Assembly: GCA_030427145.1 (NCBI GenBank)
Contig: JAUHWT010000013.1
Location: forward strand, 1 to 64,000
Reading direction: 5' to 3'
Length of the DNA stretch: 64,000 nucleotides
Source: Alphaproteobacteria bacterium
GTDB taxonomy: Bacteria; Pseudomonadota; Alphaproteobacteria; Rhodobacterales; Rhodobacteraceae
Part shown: positions 17,253 through 27,006 of the stretch, in pieces
Layout: each line of letters opens with the position of its first letter
Position numbering within the stretch: the stretch's first letter is position 1
The notes under the pieces: generated by a model
Databases searched by the model: none
Told to the model about the DNA's origin: nothing
The model's input: the letters and a program-made list of their open reading frames with translations, nothing else
Program-made: the position numbers and the translations under genes

Positions 17253-18554
17253 TTAGGCCCGTCCGCGCAGCATGGCGTTATAGGTGGCCTTGAGCGCCAC
17301 CTCCTTCATGAGCCATGAGATCCACAGTTCCTCCAGCGGAGCGATCAAGCCGGGGAAGGACGGGACTAGGTTGTCGTTGTAATCGAACTCCACCAGCATC
17401 GCGCGCCCGATCCGTGTGATCATTGGACAGGAGGTGTATCCGTCGTAGGTCGCGGTGCCCTCGCTCCCCTGGATCGCCGAAACCAGATGATCCTCAACCA
17501 CCGGAACCTGCCATTTTACTGATGCAGCGGTTTTGCCCTTGGGCACACCGGCCACATCGCCCAGCGCAAAAATCTCCGAGTAGCGCAGATGCCTCAGGGT
17601 CTGCATGTCGCATTCGACCCAGCCCTGATCCGTCCATTTGTCAGCCCAGGCAAGGCTCGACTGCACCACGAAATCCGGCGCCCGTTGCGGCGGGATCACG
17701 TGGATATAGTCGTATTCGATGTCCTCCGTGCCGTTCGCGGTGGCAAATGTCGCACGCTTTGCGCCTGCATCGATGGCGGTCAGCGTCCGGTTCATCATCG
17801 TATCAACGCCACGGTCCTCGAACAGCATCCGGACCTTTTCGGCCACGATCGGCACACCGAACAGCGATGACTGCGGCGCGGCATAGACCATGTTGACCTT
17901 GCCCGCGTTACCCGCCCGACGCGCGATGTCATCGATCAGAAACGTATGTTTCAGCGGCGCGCCCGCGCATTTCATTTCCGTTGCCGGCCGCGTGAAGATC
18001 CCGGTCCCGCCTTCTTCCGTAAACCGCCCCGCGGCCTGCCATGTGCGCGCCGCGTAGTCCGGTCCCGCATAGAGCGCTCCGATGCCGTTCTCGCCAACCA
18101 TGTCGAGGCTGAAGCCCTCAATGGCGTCGTGGTCGAGCACGAGGCCGGGGGCCACCACCAAAAAATCATAAAGCAGGGTTTCACCACTGTCGGTCGACAC
18201 GGTCCGGGCCACCGGATCCACCGAGGCAACCCGCTCCGGCAACCAGGTCACCCCATCCGGCAGCCAGTCCGCGGTTCGTGAGACAACGTAATTTGCCGGC
18301 TTCAGGCCCGTGGCGACCAGCGTCAGACCCGGCTGATAAAGGTGCTCGCGCCGCGGATCGATCAGTGTGATCTCCGCCCCGTCAAGCCGCCGCACCAGCC
18401 GGTTCGCCAGCGCGGTACCACCGGCACCCGCACCAATAATGACGATCTTGGCTGCAGTTTTGATCCCGGCAGCCTGCGCCGGCTCATCGAGCGGCACAAA
18501 CGAGGCCGCTGCACCGCCGGCCAGTGCGGCGGTCAGGAATTGTCTTCTGTCCAT
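17253..18554 (-). CDS. Tat-exported sulfide:quinone-oxidoreductase-like flavoprotein
   Basis: 433 residues. The N-terminus is a twin-arginine signal (DRRQFLTAALAGGAAASF) ending near AQA. The FAD site is IVIIGAGAGGTALANRL, followed by the SQR-like LYQPGLTLVATG. Two cysteines sit in SQR positions: KCAGAPLK and YTSCPMITR; a third found in type I SQR is not visible. The start at 18554 (MDRRQFL) has GGGAG upstream; a longer frame from 18584 would spoil the signal. Placed behind cydABX, it may feed electrons from sulfide, or another donor, into quinol used by the sulfide-tolerant bd oxidase. Substrate is inference. Confidence 0.82.
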   Translation of the reverse strand: MDRRQFLTAALAGGAAASFVPLDEPAQAAGIKTAAKIVIIGAGAGGTALANRLVRRLDGAEITLIDPRREHLYQPGLTLVATGLKPANYVVSRTADWLPDGVTWLPERVASVDPVARTVSTDSGETLLYDFLVVAPGLVLDHDAIEGFSLDMVGENGIGALYAGPDYAARTWQAAGRFTEEGGTGIFTRPATEMKCAGAPLKHTFLIDDIARRAGNAGKVNMVYAAPQSSLFGVPIVAEKVRMLFEDRGVDTMMNRTLTAIDAGAKRATFATANGTEDIEYDYIHVIPPQRAPDFVVQSSLAWADKWTDQGWVECDMQTLRHLRYSEIFALGDVAGVPKGKTAASVKWQVPVVEDHLVSAIQGSEGTATYDGYTSCPMITRIGRAMLVEFDYNDNLVPSFPGLIAPLEELWISWLMKEVALKATYNAMLRGRA

Positions 18555-18608
18555 TTTTCTACTCCCAGGGCAGGAGCGCGTCACGGGAATGCGACGCGCC
18601 CGTTACCG

Positions 18609-18749
18609 CTACTCCCCAATGACGACCGGCGACGGTTCGTCATCCTCCTCAGCCAGTTTCCGGTCCCGCTGAAGTTCAAGCCACATCGCGTTCATCACGG
18701 CAAAGATCGCAGCCAGCGGAAGGCCAAGCAGCCAGGCGAAATACCACAT
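18609..18749 (-). CDS. cydX: CydX, small subunit of cytochrome bd oxidase
   Basis: 46 residues with one transmembrane helix, beginning MWYFAWLLGLPLAAIFAVMN, the CydX (YbgT) hallmark, followed by a charged EEDDEPSP tail. AGAAAGGAG lies just before the ATG at 18749. It is 14 bases downstream of cydB, the normal position. CydX stabilises the haem d site of the CydAB complex. Confidence 0.92.
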   Translation of the reverse strand: MWYFAWLLGLPLAAIFAVMNAMWLELQRDRKLAEEDDEPSPVVIGE

Positions 18750-18763
18750 GCGGATCTCCTTTC

Positions 18764-19927
18764 TTAGTATACGGTGTCGGAACTGCCGGTGACATCGGTC
18801 TCCGTGACCTTGCCCCAGAGCACTTTGTAGACCCACGAGGTGTAGGCCAGGATCAGCGGCATGAAGATCACAACGCAAACCAGCATGATGAACAGCGTCT
18901 GATGCGACGAGGACGCATCCCAAACGGTCAGCGAACTGTTCGGATCAACGGTCGAGGGCAGGATGAACGGAAACATTGTCAGCCCCACCGAGGAAATCAC
19001 ACCGGCAATTCCCAGTTTTGACCAAAGAAGTGTCGAAACGTCGCGTTCAGCCGACAGCCCGCGCAGCGCCATCGCCATCCCCGCAAATCCCATAATGGGT
19101 GCGATGATGATCCACGGACGCTCCGCATAGGCGGAAAGCCATGACCCGCCCCGCGCCACCTCGGAGTAAAGCGGATTGGACGGCCCGTCGGTGATCACCT
19201 CACCGGTCAATGCAAACCCGTCGATTCCAACGGCGAGCCAGAGCCCCGCAAGGGCATAGCCACCCATGGCGACCATCCCGGCCGTCCTGCCGATACTGCG
19301 CGCCCGTGCCGCAATCACGCCCTCGGTTTTCAGCCCGAGCCATGCCGCACCGTGCATCAGCAGCATCGAGATCGACACCACACCGGCGAGCAGCGCAAAA
19401 GGTCGCAGCAGCCCGACAAACTTCATAAGGAAGTTTCCGTCGTAACGCGGCATCAGCATGTCATTGAGGTGAAACGGCACGCCCAGAAGCACGTTGCCAA
19501 CCGCAACTCCAAACAACAGGGCAGGAACCGCACCTCCGGCAAACAAACCCCAGTCCCAGGTTTTGCGCCAGGTCGCGCTCTCCCGTTTGGACCGGTACTT
19601 GAATGCCAACGGTCGCACGATCAGGGCCGCCAGAATGACAAACATGGCGAGGTAAAACCCGGAAAAGCTGACCGCATAGAGCGGCGGCCAGGCGGCAAAG
19701 ATCGCGCCACCGCCAAGAATGAACCAGACCTGATTGCCTTCCCAGACGGGGCCGACCGTGTTGATGACAACGCGCCGCTCCACATCGGTCTTCGCGACAA
19801 ACGGCAGAAGCGCACCCACTCCCATGTCGAAACCATCCGTCAGGGCGAAGCCGATCAGAAGAACGCCCAGAAGCGCCCACCAGATCACCCGCAGAATTTC
19901 GTAGTCGATAAGTTCGTAGAGGATCAT
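18764..19927 (-). CDS. cydB: Cytochrome bd ubiquinol oxidase subunit II (CydB)
   Basis: 387 residues, polytopic. The family N-terminus is clear: IWWALLGVLLIGFALTDGFDMGVGALLP, then GPVWEGNQVWFILGGGAIFAAWP. It forms the second large subunit of the bd-type quinol oxidase. It begins five bases after the cydA stop and is followed by cydX, so cydA-cydB-cydX form one unit. Confidence 0.97.
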   Translation of the reverse strand: MILYELIDYEILRVIWWALLGVLLIGFALTDGFDMGVGALLPFVAKTDVERRVVINTVGPVWEGNQVWFILGGGAIFAAWPPLYAVSFSGFYLAMFVILAALIVRPLAFKYRSKRESATWRKTWDWGLFAGGAVPALLFGVAVGNVLLGVPFHLNDMLMPRYDGNFLMKFVGLLRPFALLAGVVSISMLLMHGAAWLGLKTEGVIAARARSIGRTAGMVAMGGYALAGLWLAVGIDGFALTGEVITDGPSNPLYSEVARGGSWLSAYAERPWIIIAPIMGFAGMAMALRGLSAERDVSTLLWSKLGIAGVISSVGLTMFPFILPSTVDPNSSLTVWDASSSHQTLFIMLVCVVIFMPLILAYTSWVYKVLWGKVTETDVTGSSDTVY

Positions 19928-19932
19928 GTCAG

Positions 19933-21591
19933 TTACTCCGCAGGTGTTGCGTCAGGCAGGCCGTCCAGCGCCGAGGCCGCACTGGCACCGGCCGGGGCAA
20001 ACGGCCCCCGACCATCGTGGGTCCGCAGGCGGTGTTCATGCCGCTCTTCCCAGGCATTGGTCTCATCCACATCCTGGAAGGGGCCTTTCCGGATGTATTT
20101 CAGCATCAGCCCCATCTCGACAACGAACAGGATCGAATAGAAGAGCATGAAGCCCGCAAGCGTGATCAGGAGGTCCTGAACGCTCAGGTGACTTGCCGAC
20201 AGGGCGGTCGGCAGAACTCCGTCCACCGTCCAGGGCTGACGGCCAAACTCGGCCACGAACCACCCCATTTCCGCGGCAATCCATGGCGTGGGGATCGCAA
20301 TCACAGCCGCCCAAAGCGCCCAGCGCGGATAGGTCTGACCCTTGAACGAGGACCGGTAGAAGAAATACGCCATCACACCGATAAAGGCGAAACCAAGCCC
20401 GACCATCACCCGGAAGGCCCAGAACAACGGCCAGACCTTCGGCACCGTATCTTCCGCGGCCTGGGCGATCTGTTCCGGCGTCGCGTCGCGCGGGTCCTCA
20501 ACATAGCGCATCAGAAGATAGGCAAACCCAAGGTCACCGGAGTTTTCCTCAAACGTCGCGCGGACCTCGGCGGGCGCGTTGTCGCGTTCCTCACGAATGG
20601 TCTGCAGCGCATCAAACGCCACGATGCCACGCTCCACTTTTTCGTGGGCTTCGTCGACCAGTTGGTCGATGCCAGGAATTTCATGGTTGAGCGACCGTGT
20701 GCCGATCAGACCCATGACCCAGGGAATTTCGACGGCGTAATGGGTCTCGCGGGCCTCCTGATCCGGAAGACCTACTGCCGTGAACGGCGCCGGCGCATCG
20801 TGGGTTTCCCACATTGCCTCAATTGCGGCGAGTTTCATGCGCTGTGTATGGCTGGCCGAATATCCGGACTCGTCACCCAGCACGACAACCGAGAGAGCCG
20901 CGGCGAGGCCGAATGACGCGGCCACGGTAATCGACCGCCGCGCAAGCTCCACATGCCGGTCCTTCAGCAGATACCATGCCGAAACACCCAGTACAAAGAC
21001 CGCTGCGGTCACATAGCCAGCCGAGACCGTATGCACGAATTTCGCCTGCGCCACCTCGTTGAAGAGCACGTCAAAGAACGATGTCATCTCCATGCGCATC
21101 GTGTCCGGGTTGAACTCCGCACCGACCGGGTTCTGCATCCATCCGTTGGCGATCAGAATCCAAAGTGCTGAGAAATTCGACCCCAGCGCAACCAGCCACG
21201 CCACCATCAGGTGCTGAACGCGGCTGAGTTTGTCCCATCCGAAGAAGAAGAGACCCACAAAAGTCGCTTCCAGGAAGAACGCCATCAGCCCCTCAATCGC
21301 GAGTGGTGCGCCAAAGATGTCGCCCACATAATGGCTGTAGTAGCTCCAGTTCATCCCGAACTGGAATTCCATGGTAATCCCCGTGGCCACGCCGAGAACG
21401 AAATTGATCCCGAACAGCGTGCCCCAGAATTTCGTCATCTGCCGCCAGATCGGGCGTCCCGTCATGACGTAGACGGTCTCCATGATCGCCACGATGATCG
21501 ACAGCCCGAGCGTCAGCGGTACAAACAAAAAGTGATACATTGCCGTCATCGCAAATTGCAGACGCGACAGCTCCACGACATCCAGCTCCAT
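19933..21591 (-). CDS. cydA: Cytochrome bd ubiquinol oxidase subunit I (CydA)
   Basis: 552 residues. Haem ligands are visible: H20 (AMYHFLF), H187 (AKFVHTVSAGY) and the Met in FWAFRVMVGLG. Proton-path glutamates E100 and E108 lie in PLAIEGLMAFFLEATF. The quinol loop carries GDESGY and KLAAIEAMWET and is of the long type, like the E. coli bd-I enzyme rather than CioA. It reduces oxygen with quinol at high affinity and tolerates sulfide, nitric oxide and cyanide better than haem-copper oxidases. Confidence 0.97.
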   Translation of the reverse strand: MELDVVELSRLQFAMTAMYHFLFVPLTLGLSIIVAIMETVYVMTGRPIWRQMTKFWGTLFGINFVLGVATGITMEFQFGMNWSYYSHYVGDIFGAPLAIEGLMAFFLEATFVGLFFFGWDKLSRVQHLMVAWLVALGSNFSALWILIANGWMQNPVGAEFNPDTMRMEMTSFFDVLFNEVAQAKFVHTVSAGYVTAAVFVLGVSAWYLLKDRHVELARRSITVAASFGLAAALSVVVLGDESGYSASHTQRMKLAAIEAMWETHDAPAPFTAVGLPDQEARETHYAVEIPWVMGLIGTRSLNHEIPGIDQLVDEAHEKVERGIVAFDALQTIREERDNAPAEVRATFEENSGDLGFAYLLMRYVEDPRDATPEQIAQAAEDTVPKVWPLFWAFRVMVGLGFAFIGVMAYFFYRSSFKGQTYPRWALWAAVIAIPTPWIAAEMGWFVAEFGRQPWTVDGVLPTALSASHLSVQDLLITLAGFMLFYSILFVVEMGLMLKYIRKGPFQDVDETNAWEERHEHRLRTHDGRGPFAPAGASAASALDGLPDATPAE

Positions 21592-21704
21592 TCAGAGGCC
21601 TCCTTGGTCGTTATGCGGGGCGGTTCAAATACGGTCCGCTACGAATCCCGCAGTTTCTTCTGTAAAGCCCTATAGTACCGCCCTGCGCAGTCTCGGTGAC
21701 ATCG

Positions 21705-23309
21705 TCACCAAGCCGCTGTCATTTTGATCTGTCTGTCGAAAAAATCATGCTCCGACCCGCGATGCATGGCCGCCAGCACGGCGGTTTGGGGCAGGGCGGC
21801 ACGCACCCCACGCAAAACCGCATCCGCCGTCTCGGCGTCCAGTCCTTCGGTGGGTTCGTCCAGCAGCAATATCCGCGGCTCCCTCAGGATCACCCGTGCC
21901 AGCGACAGCCGCCGGGACTGCCCACCGGACAAACCCGCACCGCTTTCCCCAAGCCGCGCATCCAGCCCACCGCGCGCCCGCACGTCATCCGACAGCATCA
22001 CGGCATCCAGCGCCCGCCACAGAACCGCATCGTCAGCCGCCCGGCCAAGTTCCAGGTTCTCACGGATCGTCCCCGCAACCAGCGCCGAACGCTGTGGCAG
22101 CGCCGCGACCATCCCGCGCAGTCTGTCTTCCGGCCAGGCGCCCGGCGCGGCCCCGGCGATCCGAATGCCGCTATCTTTGCCCAAACCGGCGGTATCCATC
22201 AGGAGCGACGATTTGCCCACACCCGACGGCCCGGTCAAAGCGACCGCCTCGCCCGGCCCAAGTTTTATGCTGAGATTGGGCCGATCAATCTCCAAAAGTA
22301 CCGCACCACTTTCCCGGGGATCAGAGTGCCGCACGTTTGGCTTAACGGTACGCGGTGCCACGCGCTCCGCCGCTCCGGTCATCCGGCCGATCTCAGAGAC
22401 CCCGCGACGCAATGGCATCAGTGCTTCCGCAAGTGCCAGCGCCACAAACACCCCGATCGCCGCCTTTGCCGGTCCAATGTCTCCGGCGTCGAGCATCCAC
22501 GCCCCCGCCACGAAGGCGGCCATTGCCACCAGAGCCACCAAAACGGTGATCATCGCCCCGGCGTCCCGTTCGACCCGATCAAGGACGCGCGCTTGGGCAC
22601 GCCCGTGCGCGTCCAGTTCCCGCATTGCCCGTTCCCGTTCCGGCAGCCGCGCCGCGAGGATCAGGGCCGTTCGGTCCCGCATCATGTCGATCACACCCCG
22701 GCGCAGCTGCTGTCCGGTCTCCTCCGCCGACTTCGACGGCGCAACACCGCGCCGCGCCAGACGCACGAAAATCACAGCCGCCAGCGGCAGATACCCGGCC
22801 AAAATGACCCAGGCCACCTGCCAGCCCACGAACCACGCGAGCGCCGCAAATACCATCAGATGCGTCACAATGGCCGAAACAACCGGCAAGATCAGACGCA
22901 GGATCACCCCATCCAGCGCATCCACATCCGACAAAATCCGCGTGAGCGCCGCCTCGCTCCGCAATCGCGCAAACCCCGCCGCCGTCTCCCGCGCATGCCC
23001 GCGCAGCAGCACCACACGGAGCGCCGCCAGTGCCCGCAGCGTTGCATCATGGGTAAGCAGCCGCTCCCCATATCTTGCCGCCGTACGCCCCAACGCCAGA
23101 AACCGAACCCCGGCGGACGGACGGAAAACGTCAAAGGCAATGCCAATGCCCGCGATCCCGGCCAGCCCCGTTGCCGTCACAAACCAGCCCGAGAGCCCCA
23201 AAAGAGCCGCGCCCATTACCAGCACGACAACAGACAGGGCCGCGCCGCGCGCCATGGCCCGACGGTCGGCATTGACGAGCAGAAGGGCAATCCGAAAGAG
23301 CGACCTCAT
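21705..23309 (-). CDS. cydC: CydC, half of the CydDC ABC exporter
   Basis: 534 residues: six-helix exporter domain followed by an ATPase with Walker A GPSGVGKSS, signature GLSGGQSRRLSLARVIL and Walker B RILLLDEPTEGLD. With CydD it forms the transporter needed for cytochrome bd assembly, described as exporting glutathione/cysteine or handling haem. Its ATG overlaps the cydD stop as ATGA. Cysteine is absent from most of the protein. A 113-base gap separates it from cydA. Confidence 0.92.
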   Translation of the reverse strand: MRSLFRIALLLVNADRRAMARGAALSVVVLVMGAALLGLSGWFVTATGLAGIAGIGIAFDVFRPSAGVRFLALGRTAARYGERLLTHDATLRALAALRVVLLRGHARETAAGFARLRSEAALTRILSDVDALDGVILRLILPVVSAIVTHLMVFAALAWFVGWQVAWVILAGYLPLAAVIFVRLARRGVAPSKSAEETGQQLRRGVIDMMRDRTALILAARLPERERAMRELDAHGRAQARVLDRVERDAGAMITVLVALVAMAAFVAGAWMLDAGDIGPAKAAIGVFVALALAEALMPLRRGVSEIGRMTGAAERVAPRTVKPNVRHSDPRESGAVLLEIDRPNLSIKLGPGEAVALTGPSGVGKSSLLMDTAGLGKDSGIRIAGAAPGAWPEDRLRGMVAALPQRSALVAGTIRENLELGRAADDAVLWRALDAVMLSDDVRARGGLDARLGESGAGLSGGQSRRLSLARVILREPRILLLDEPTEGLDAETADAVLRGVRAALPQTAVLAAMHRGSEHDFFDRQIKMTAAW

Positions 23310-24976
23310 CGCGCCACCTCCACCTGACGGTCCATCGCCGCGGCCAACGCCGGGTCATGGGTCGCCACGATCACCGCCCTGCCATCGTCCTGCAGTTTCT
23401 TCAGCGTTGAAATTATCCGCCCGCCCGTTTTCGCGTCGAGATCCGCCGTTGGCTCATCCGCGATCACCAAGTCCGCGCCCGTCAAAATGGCCCGCGCAAG
23501 CAACAGTCTCCGCGCTTCACCCCCTGACACGCCGCCGCCGCTCTCGCCGAGCCGGGTTTTGAGCCCATCCGGCAACCGCCGCACAATCCCAGCCGCCTCC
23601 GCCATTTCCAGCGCGGGCCACGGGTCCGCTCCCACCCCACTGGTGTCGAGCCACGCGGACAAATTCTCATCCGGAAAATGCGGCTGCTGCGGCACCCAAG
23701 CCGTGCGCGCCCGCCACGCATCCGCCGACCGGTCGTCAAGCACCGTGCCACACACCTCAATCCGTCCCGCGCTCAATGGCACCAGCCCCGCAAGTGCCGC
23801 CAGGGCCGTGGTCTTGCCCGCACCACTCGGCCCGGTCAGCGCAACGCTCTGCCCCGCATGCAAAGCGAAATCGGGAATGCCAACATCGCGACCGGGTAGG
23901 GCAGCAACCGCCCCCGTCACTTCAACACGCATGCGTTCCGCCAGAGGTTCAGCCGCAAGTCCGCGCCCCAGGAATTCCACCCGCTCCGCGCCGTCCAGCT
24001 CATCGAGCTCCGCGACCACGGCAAATCCCGCCGCACGGTCATGCCATGCACCCGCCAGATCGCGGAGCGGCTGAAAAAACTCCGGCGCGATCAGCAGCAG
24101 GAAAATCCCCTGTCCCGCCGTCAGCCCGCCACCCCAGGACCCAAAGCCAATCTCACCCAGCAGCGTAAAGCCCACAAATACCGCGACCATCGCCACACCA
24201 AGCGCGGAAAACAGCTCCAGCACCGTCGAGGACAAAAACGCGATCCGCAAAACCGCCATGGTCCGCTCCCGCAGCGTCTCGGCCTTGTTCTCGAAATCCC
24301 CGGCTACCCGCTCCGTCGCCCCCAGCAGACGAATGTCGAGCATGGCCGAAAGCCGGTCCATGAGCATGTCATTGATGGTGCCGATCTCATCCATCTGACG
24401 CCGCGACGCCTCTTCCGCCGCCATGCCGACCAACGCCATGAACACTGGAATGAGCGGCCCGGCCACCAGGAGCGTCAACCCCACCACCCAGGACTGCGAA
24501 AAGGCCAGTACCAGCAGAACCAGCGGCAAAACCGAAGCCCGCAGCATCGCAACGTGATAGCGCGTGATCCAGGGTTGCAGCAGCGGGAGTTTCTGCACGA
24601 TCAGCGATGCAATTGCCGCGGATCCAGCATCCCCAGGCGCCCGCGCCTCCCGCTCAATCAGAGCCGCGCGCTCCCGGGCTATGGTTTCATCCGCCGCCGC
24701 GAAGAGCGACGCGCCCGCCCGATGCTCCCAAAACGCTTTCAGCGCGGCGCAGACCACGAACACAACCGCCGCCAGCCCAGCCCGCTCCACCGCCGGCTCT
24801 CCCTCAATCCATCCGGCAACCGCCCAGGCGAGGGCTGCAGCCTGCACCGGCCACAGCAGCCCGGCCAAAAGCGAAAGCCGGCCCGCCCGACCAAGCTGTC
24901 GTGCGACCGGCGCAATAATCCGCTTCTTCGCCCGCGCCCCCGCGCTCATTCCGCCCGTGCCCTGTTTCTGTGTCAT
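23306..24976 (-). CDS. cydD: CydD, half of the CydDC ABC exporter
   Basis: 556 residues: exporter membrane domain (about 30-320) and ATPase with Walker A GPSGAGKTT, signature GVSGGEARRLLLARAIL and Walker B LVIADEPTADLD. It is the first gene of cydD-C-A-B-X, an order common in alphaproteobacteria. The ATG at 24949 (MSAGARAKK), preceded by GGGCGGA, is a plausible shorter start. The 198 bases between this start and the next gene's stop hold no clear FNR-type TTGAT-N4-ATCAA site by eye. Confidence 0.92.
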   Translation of the reverse strand: MTQKQGTGGMSAGARAKKRIIAPVARQLGRAGRLSLLAGLLWPVQAAALAWAVAGWIEGEPAVERAGLAAVVFVVCAALKAFWEHRAGASLFAAADETIARERAALIEREARAPGDAGSAAIASLIVQKLPLLQPWITRYHVAMLRASVLPLVLLVLAFSQSWVVGLTLLVAGPLIPVFMALVGMAAEEASRRQMDEIGTINDMLMDRLSAMLDIRLLGATERVAGDFENKAETLRERTMAVLRIAFLSSTVLELFSALGVAMVAVFVGFTLLGEIGFGSWGGGLTAGQGIFLLLIAPEFFQPLRDLAGAWHDRAAGFAVVAELDELDGAERVEFLGRGLAAEPLAERMRVEVTGAVAALPGRDVGIPDFALHAGQSVALTGPSGAGKTTALAALAGLVPLSAGRIEVCGTVLDDRSADAWRARTAWVPQQPHFPDENLSAWLDTSGVGADPWPALEMAEAAGIVRRLPDGLKTRLGESGGGVSGGEARRLLLARAILTGADLVIADEPTADLDAKTGGRIISTLKKLQDDGRAVIVATHDPALAAAMDRQVEVAR

Positions 24977-25174
24977 GCGAACCGGATAATCCGAACTACA
25001 GACCTGCGCCCCAACTCTTTAAAACCGGGACGCGCGGACTGTGCTGTCAATCGCTGTGCATCGCAACCCACGCGATTGGGGCAGGGCGGAACAGTATCGA
25101 ACGAATGTCATGGCGAATCTCCGGAGATTTCCAGAAGACTTGCCACGACACCCGCCACCGCGACGGTGACTAAG

Positions 25175-26008
25175 TCACACCGCTTTCAGATCGCCCTCCT
25201 GGCTGCCGCGGACCGCTCCGTCGACGTCGATGCCGGTCAACTCCGCAATCGCCGACATCATCGCCTGATTGTGGCGGGCATCGAGTGCTGCGGGATGCGG
25301 CCTGGCAAAACTGCCGCTGTCATTGTCGAAATATTTGCCCGATGCATCCGCAAACCCCTGCGACAGCGCCGCACGGCGCAGAATGTCCGCTCCTATCGAC
25401 AGGTCGTTGCCTGAGACGCCAAAGCCTTCCCGCACCATTTTCGTTGCCAGAAGCGAGCCGGGATTGACCGAAACAATCACCGGCCCGTCGGGATTTTTTC
25501 GCGCCAGCTCGCGGGTCCAGGCTGCGATGCCCAGCTTGCTCTGCGCATAGGCCGCCATGTCGTCGAGCGTCACCCGGCCACGCATCGCATCCGCATTCAC
25601 AGGGACCTGTGCCGCCGATGACAGGTTCACCACCCGCCCATCCGCCGGGATAATCGGCAGGAGCCGTTGCGTCAGCAGATACGGCGCAAGCGTGTTCACA
25701 ACGAACCGCACATCCAGTCCCGTCGCCGTCTGCGGTGCCCCGGTCTTGTAAACCCCGGCATTGTTGATCAGCACGTCCAGCCTGTCATGCTGTTTCCGCA
25801 CTTCCGCCGCCAGCGCCTCGACCTCATCCAGGTCGGACAGATCCGCCTGATAGGTACGGGGCGACCCGCCAATTTCCTTCGCCGCCGCCGCCAGTTTCTC
25901 ACCGTTGCGCCCATGCAGCAGAACGGTATGGCCCTCACCGGCAAGGGTTTTCGCCGTCAGAAGCCCGAGGCCGTCCGTTGCCCCCGTAATAAGAATGGTT
26001 TTGGTCAT
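25175..26008 (-). CDS. Short-chain dehydrogenase/reductase
   Basis: 277 residues. Nucleotide site TGATDGLG (8-15), NNAG, and the catalytic Ser with YAQSK are present. The C-terminal length resembles retinol-dehydrogenase-like SDRs. It is the last gene of a tightly packed operon: its ATG overlaps the LLM gene stop by four bases. The substrate is unknown; context suggests it processes the product of the upstream LLM and CmcJ/NvfI-type enzymes. Confidence 0.85.
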   Translation of the reverse strand: MTKTILITGATDGLGLLTAKTLAGEGHTVLLHGRNGEKLAAAAKEIGGSPRTYQADLSDLDEVEALAAEVRKQHDRLDVLINNAGVYKTGAPQTATGLDVRFVVNTLAPYLLTQRLLPIIPADGRVVNLSSAAQVPVNADAMRGRVTLDDMAAYAQSKLGIAAWTRELARKNPDGPVIVSVNPGSLLATKMVREGFGVSGNDLSIGADILRRAALSQGFADASGKYFDNDSGSFARPHPAALDARHNQAMMSAIAELTGIDVDGAVRGSQEGDLKAV

Positions 26009-27006
26009 GCCCGTGTCTCCCCGCTGTTGAATTCCGGCAGCAGCTCCCGCGCCAGCCGTTCGAGTGTGTGTTCCATATCCGCCGAGTTAAACCGCAAATT
26101 CAGGGCCACGTGGTTGATGCCGATCTGCCGAACGCTTTCCAGATAGCGCTTCAGGTAATCCGTGCCCGAGCGGAACCCCAGATGGATCGGTCGCGGCGGC
26201 GCATCCGCCTGTTCCACCAGATCCACATAAAGCGACTGCATCACCGGTTTGTCGGGCAGCCCCGCCTCGGATATCCGCTGACGGTATCCCGCCACCGTGG
26301 CGGCCTGCGCCACCGGGTCACGCGGATAGGTCATCCAGCCGTCGCCATTGCGCGCCACCCAGTCCGGTGACTGCCGGCTGCCACCCGTGATCAAAAGCGG
26401 CAACTGCCCCGCATGGGGTTTTGGCAGCATGTCGATCCCGCCGGACAACACACCCTGCGCCGTTTCAATCCGCGGACAGTTCTCCGCCATGGCCCGAATG
26501 TAGTCGACACTGTCGCGAAACCTGTCGCCACGGTCGCCAAACTCCATGTTCAGTGCCGGGTATTCCTCCGGCCGGTCGCCCGATGCCACGCCGAGCAGAA
26601 CACGGCCTCCCGACAGAACATCAGCCGAGGCCGCGGCCTTTGCCACATGCGCCGGGTGGCGCAGCGGCAAAACAACACTCGCCACACCCAGCGCAATGTC
26701 ACGGGTCGAGGCAGCCAGGGCACCAAGATAGACGAACGGGTCAAACACCTGTCCCGCATCGCCAAAGGACGGCACATTGAACGGTACATCTCGCAGCCAA
26801 AGCGCCGCAAACCCCAGCTCATCCGCCAGCTTCGCCCGCTCCATATGGCCCGCCATATCCGGCACCGGGCTGTTGCCATGGGCATCCAGCGGCAGGACCA
26901 GCCCGAGGCTCAGCCTGTCCTTCCTGAAAACCGCATTGTAGGCGCGGTTCATTTGCGAAAACCCCGCTTCGTTTTGTCCGTCGAGCATCGCCGTTTCCTC
27001 ACTCAA
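26005..27006 (-). CDS. LLM-class flavin-dependent oxidoreductase
   Basis: 333 residues with the bacterial luciferase-like (LLM) barrel: LGLVLPLDAHGNSPVPDM near the start, ELGFAALWLRDVP, LGVASVVLPLRHPAHVAKAAASAD and GGRVLLGVASGDRPEEY. Such proteins use FMN or F420; alphaproteobacteria normally use FMN with a separate reductase. It overlaps the dioxygenase gene upstream and the SDR downstream by four bases each. The nitroreductase 0.9 kb upstream could supply reduced flavin, which is inference. Confidence 0.85.
   Translation of the reverse strand: MSEETAMLDGQNEAGFSQMNRAYNAVFRKDRLSLGLVLPLDAHGNSPVPDMAGHMERAKLADELGFAALWLRDVPFNVPSFGDAGQVFDPFVYLGALAASTRDIALGVASVVLPLRHPAHVAKAAASADVLSGGRVLLGVASGDRPEEYPALNMEFGDRGDRFRDSVDYIRAMAENCPRIETAQGVLSGGIDMLPKPHAGQLPLLITGGSRQSPDWVARNGDGWMTYPRDPVAQAATVAGYRQRISEAGLPDKPVMQSLYVDLVEQADAPPRPIHLGFRSGTDYLKRYLESVRQIGINHVALNLRFNSADMEHTLERLARELLPEFNSGETRA

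Noticed and set aside
18609-18923. 104-codon frame containing CydX
   Set aside because: The first 58 codons lie inside cydB in another phase. The genuine start is the ATG at 18749 with a strong ribosome site.
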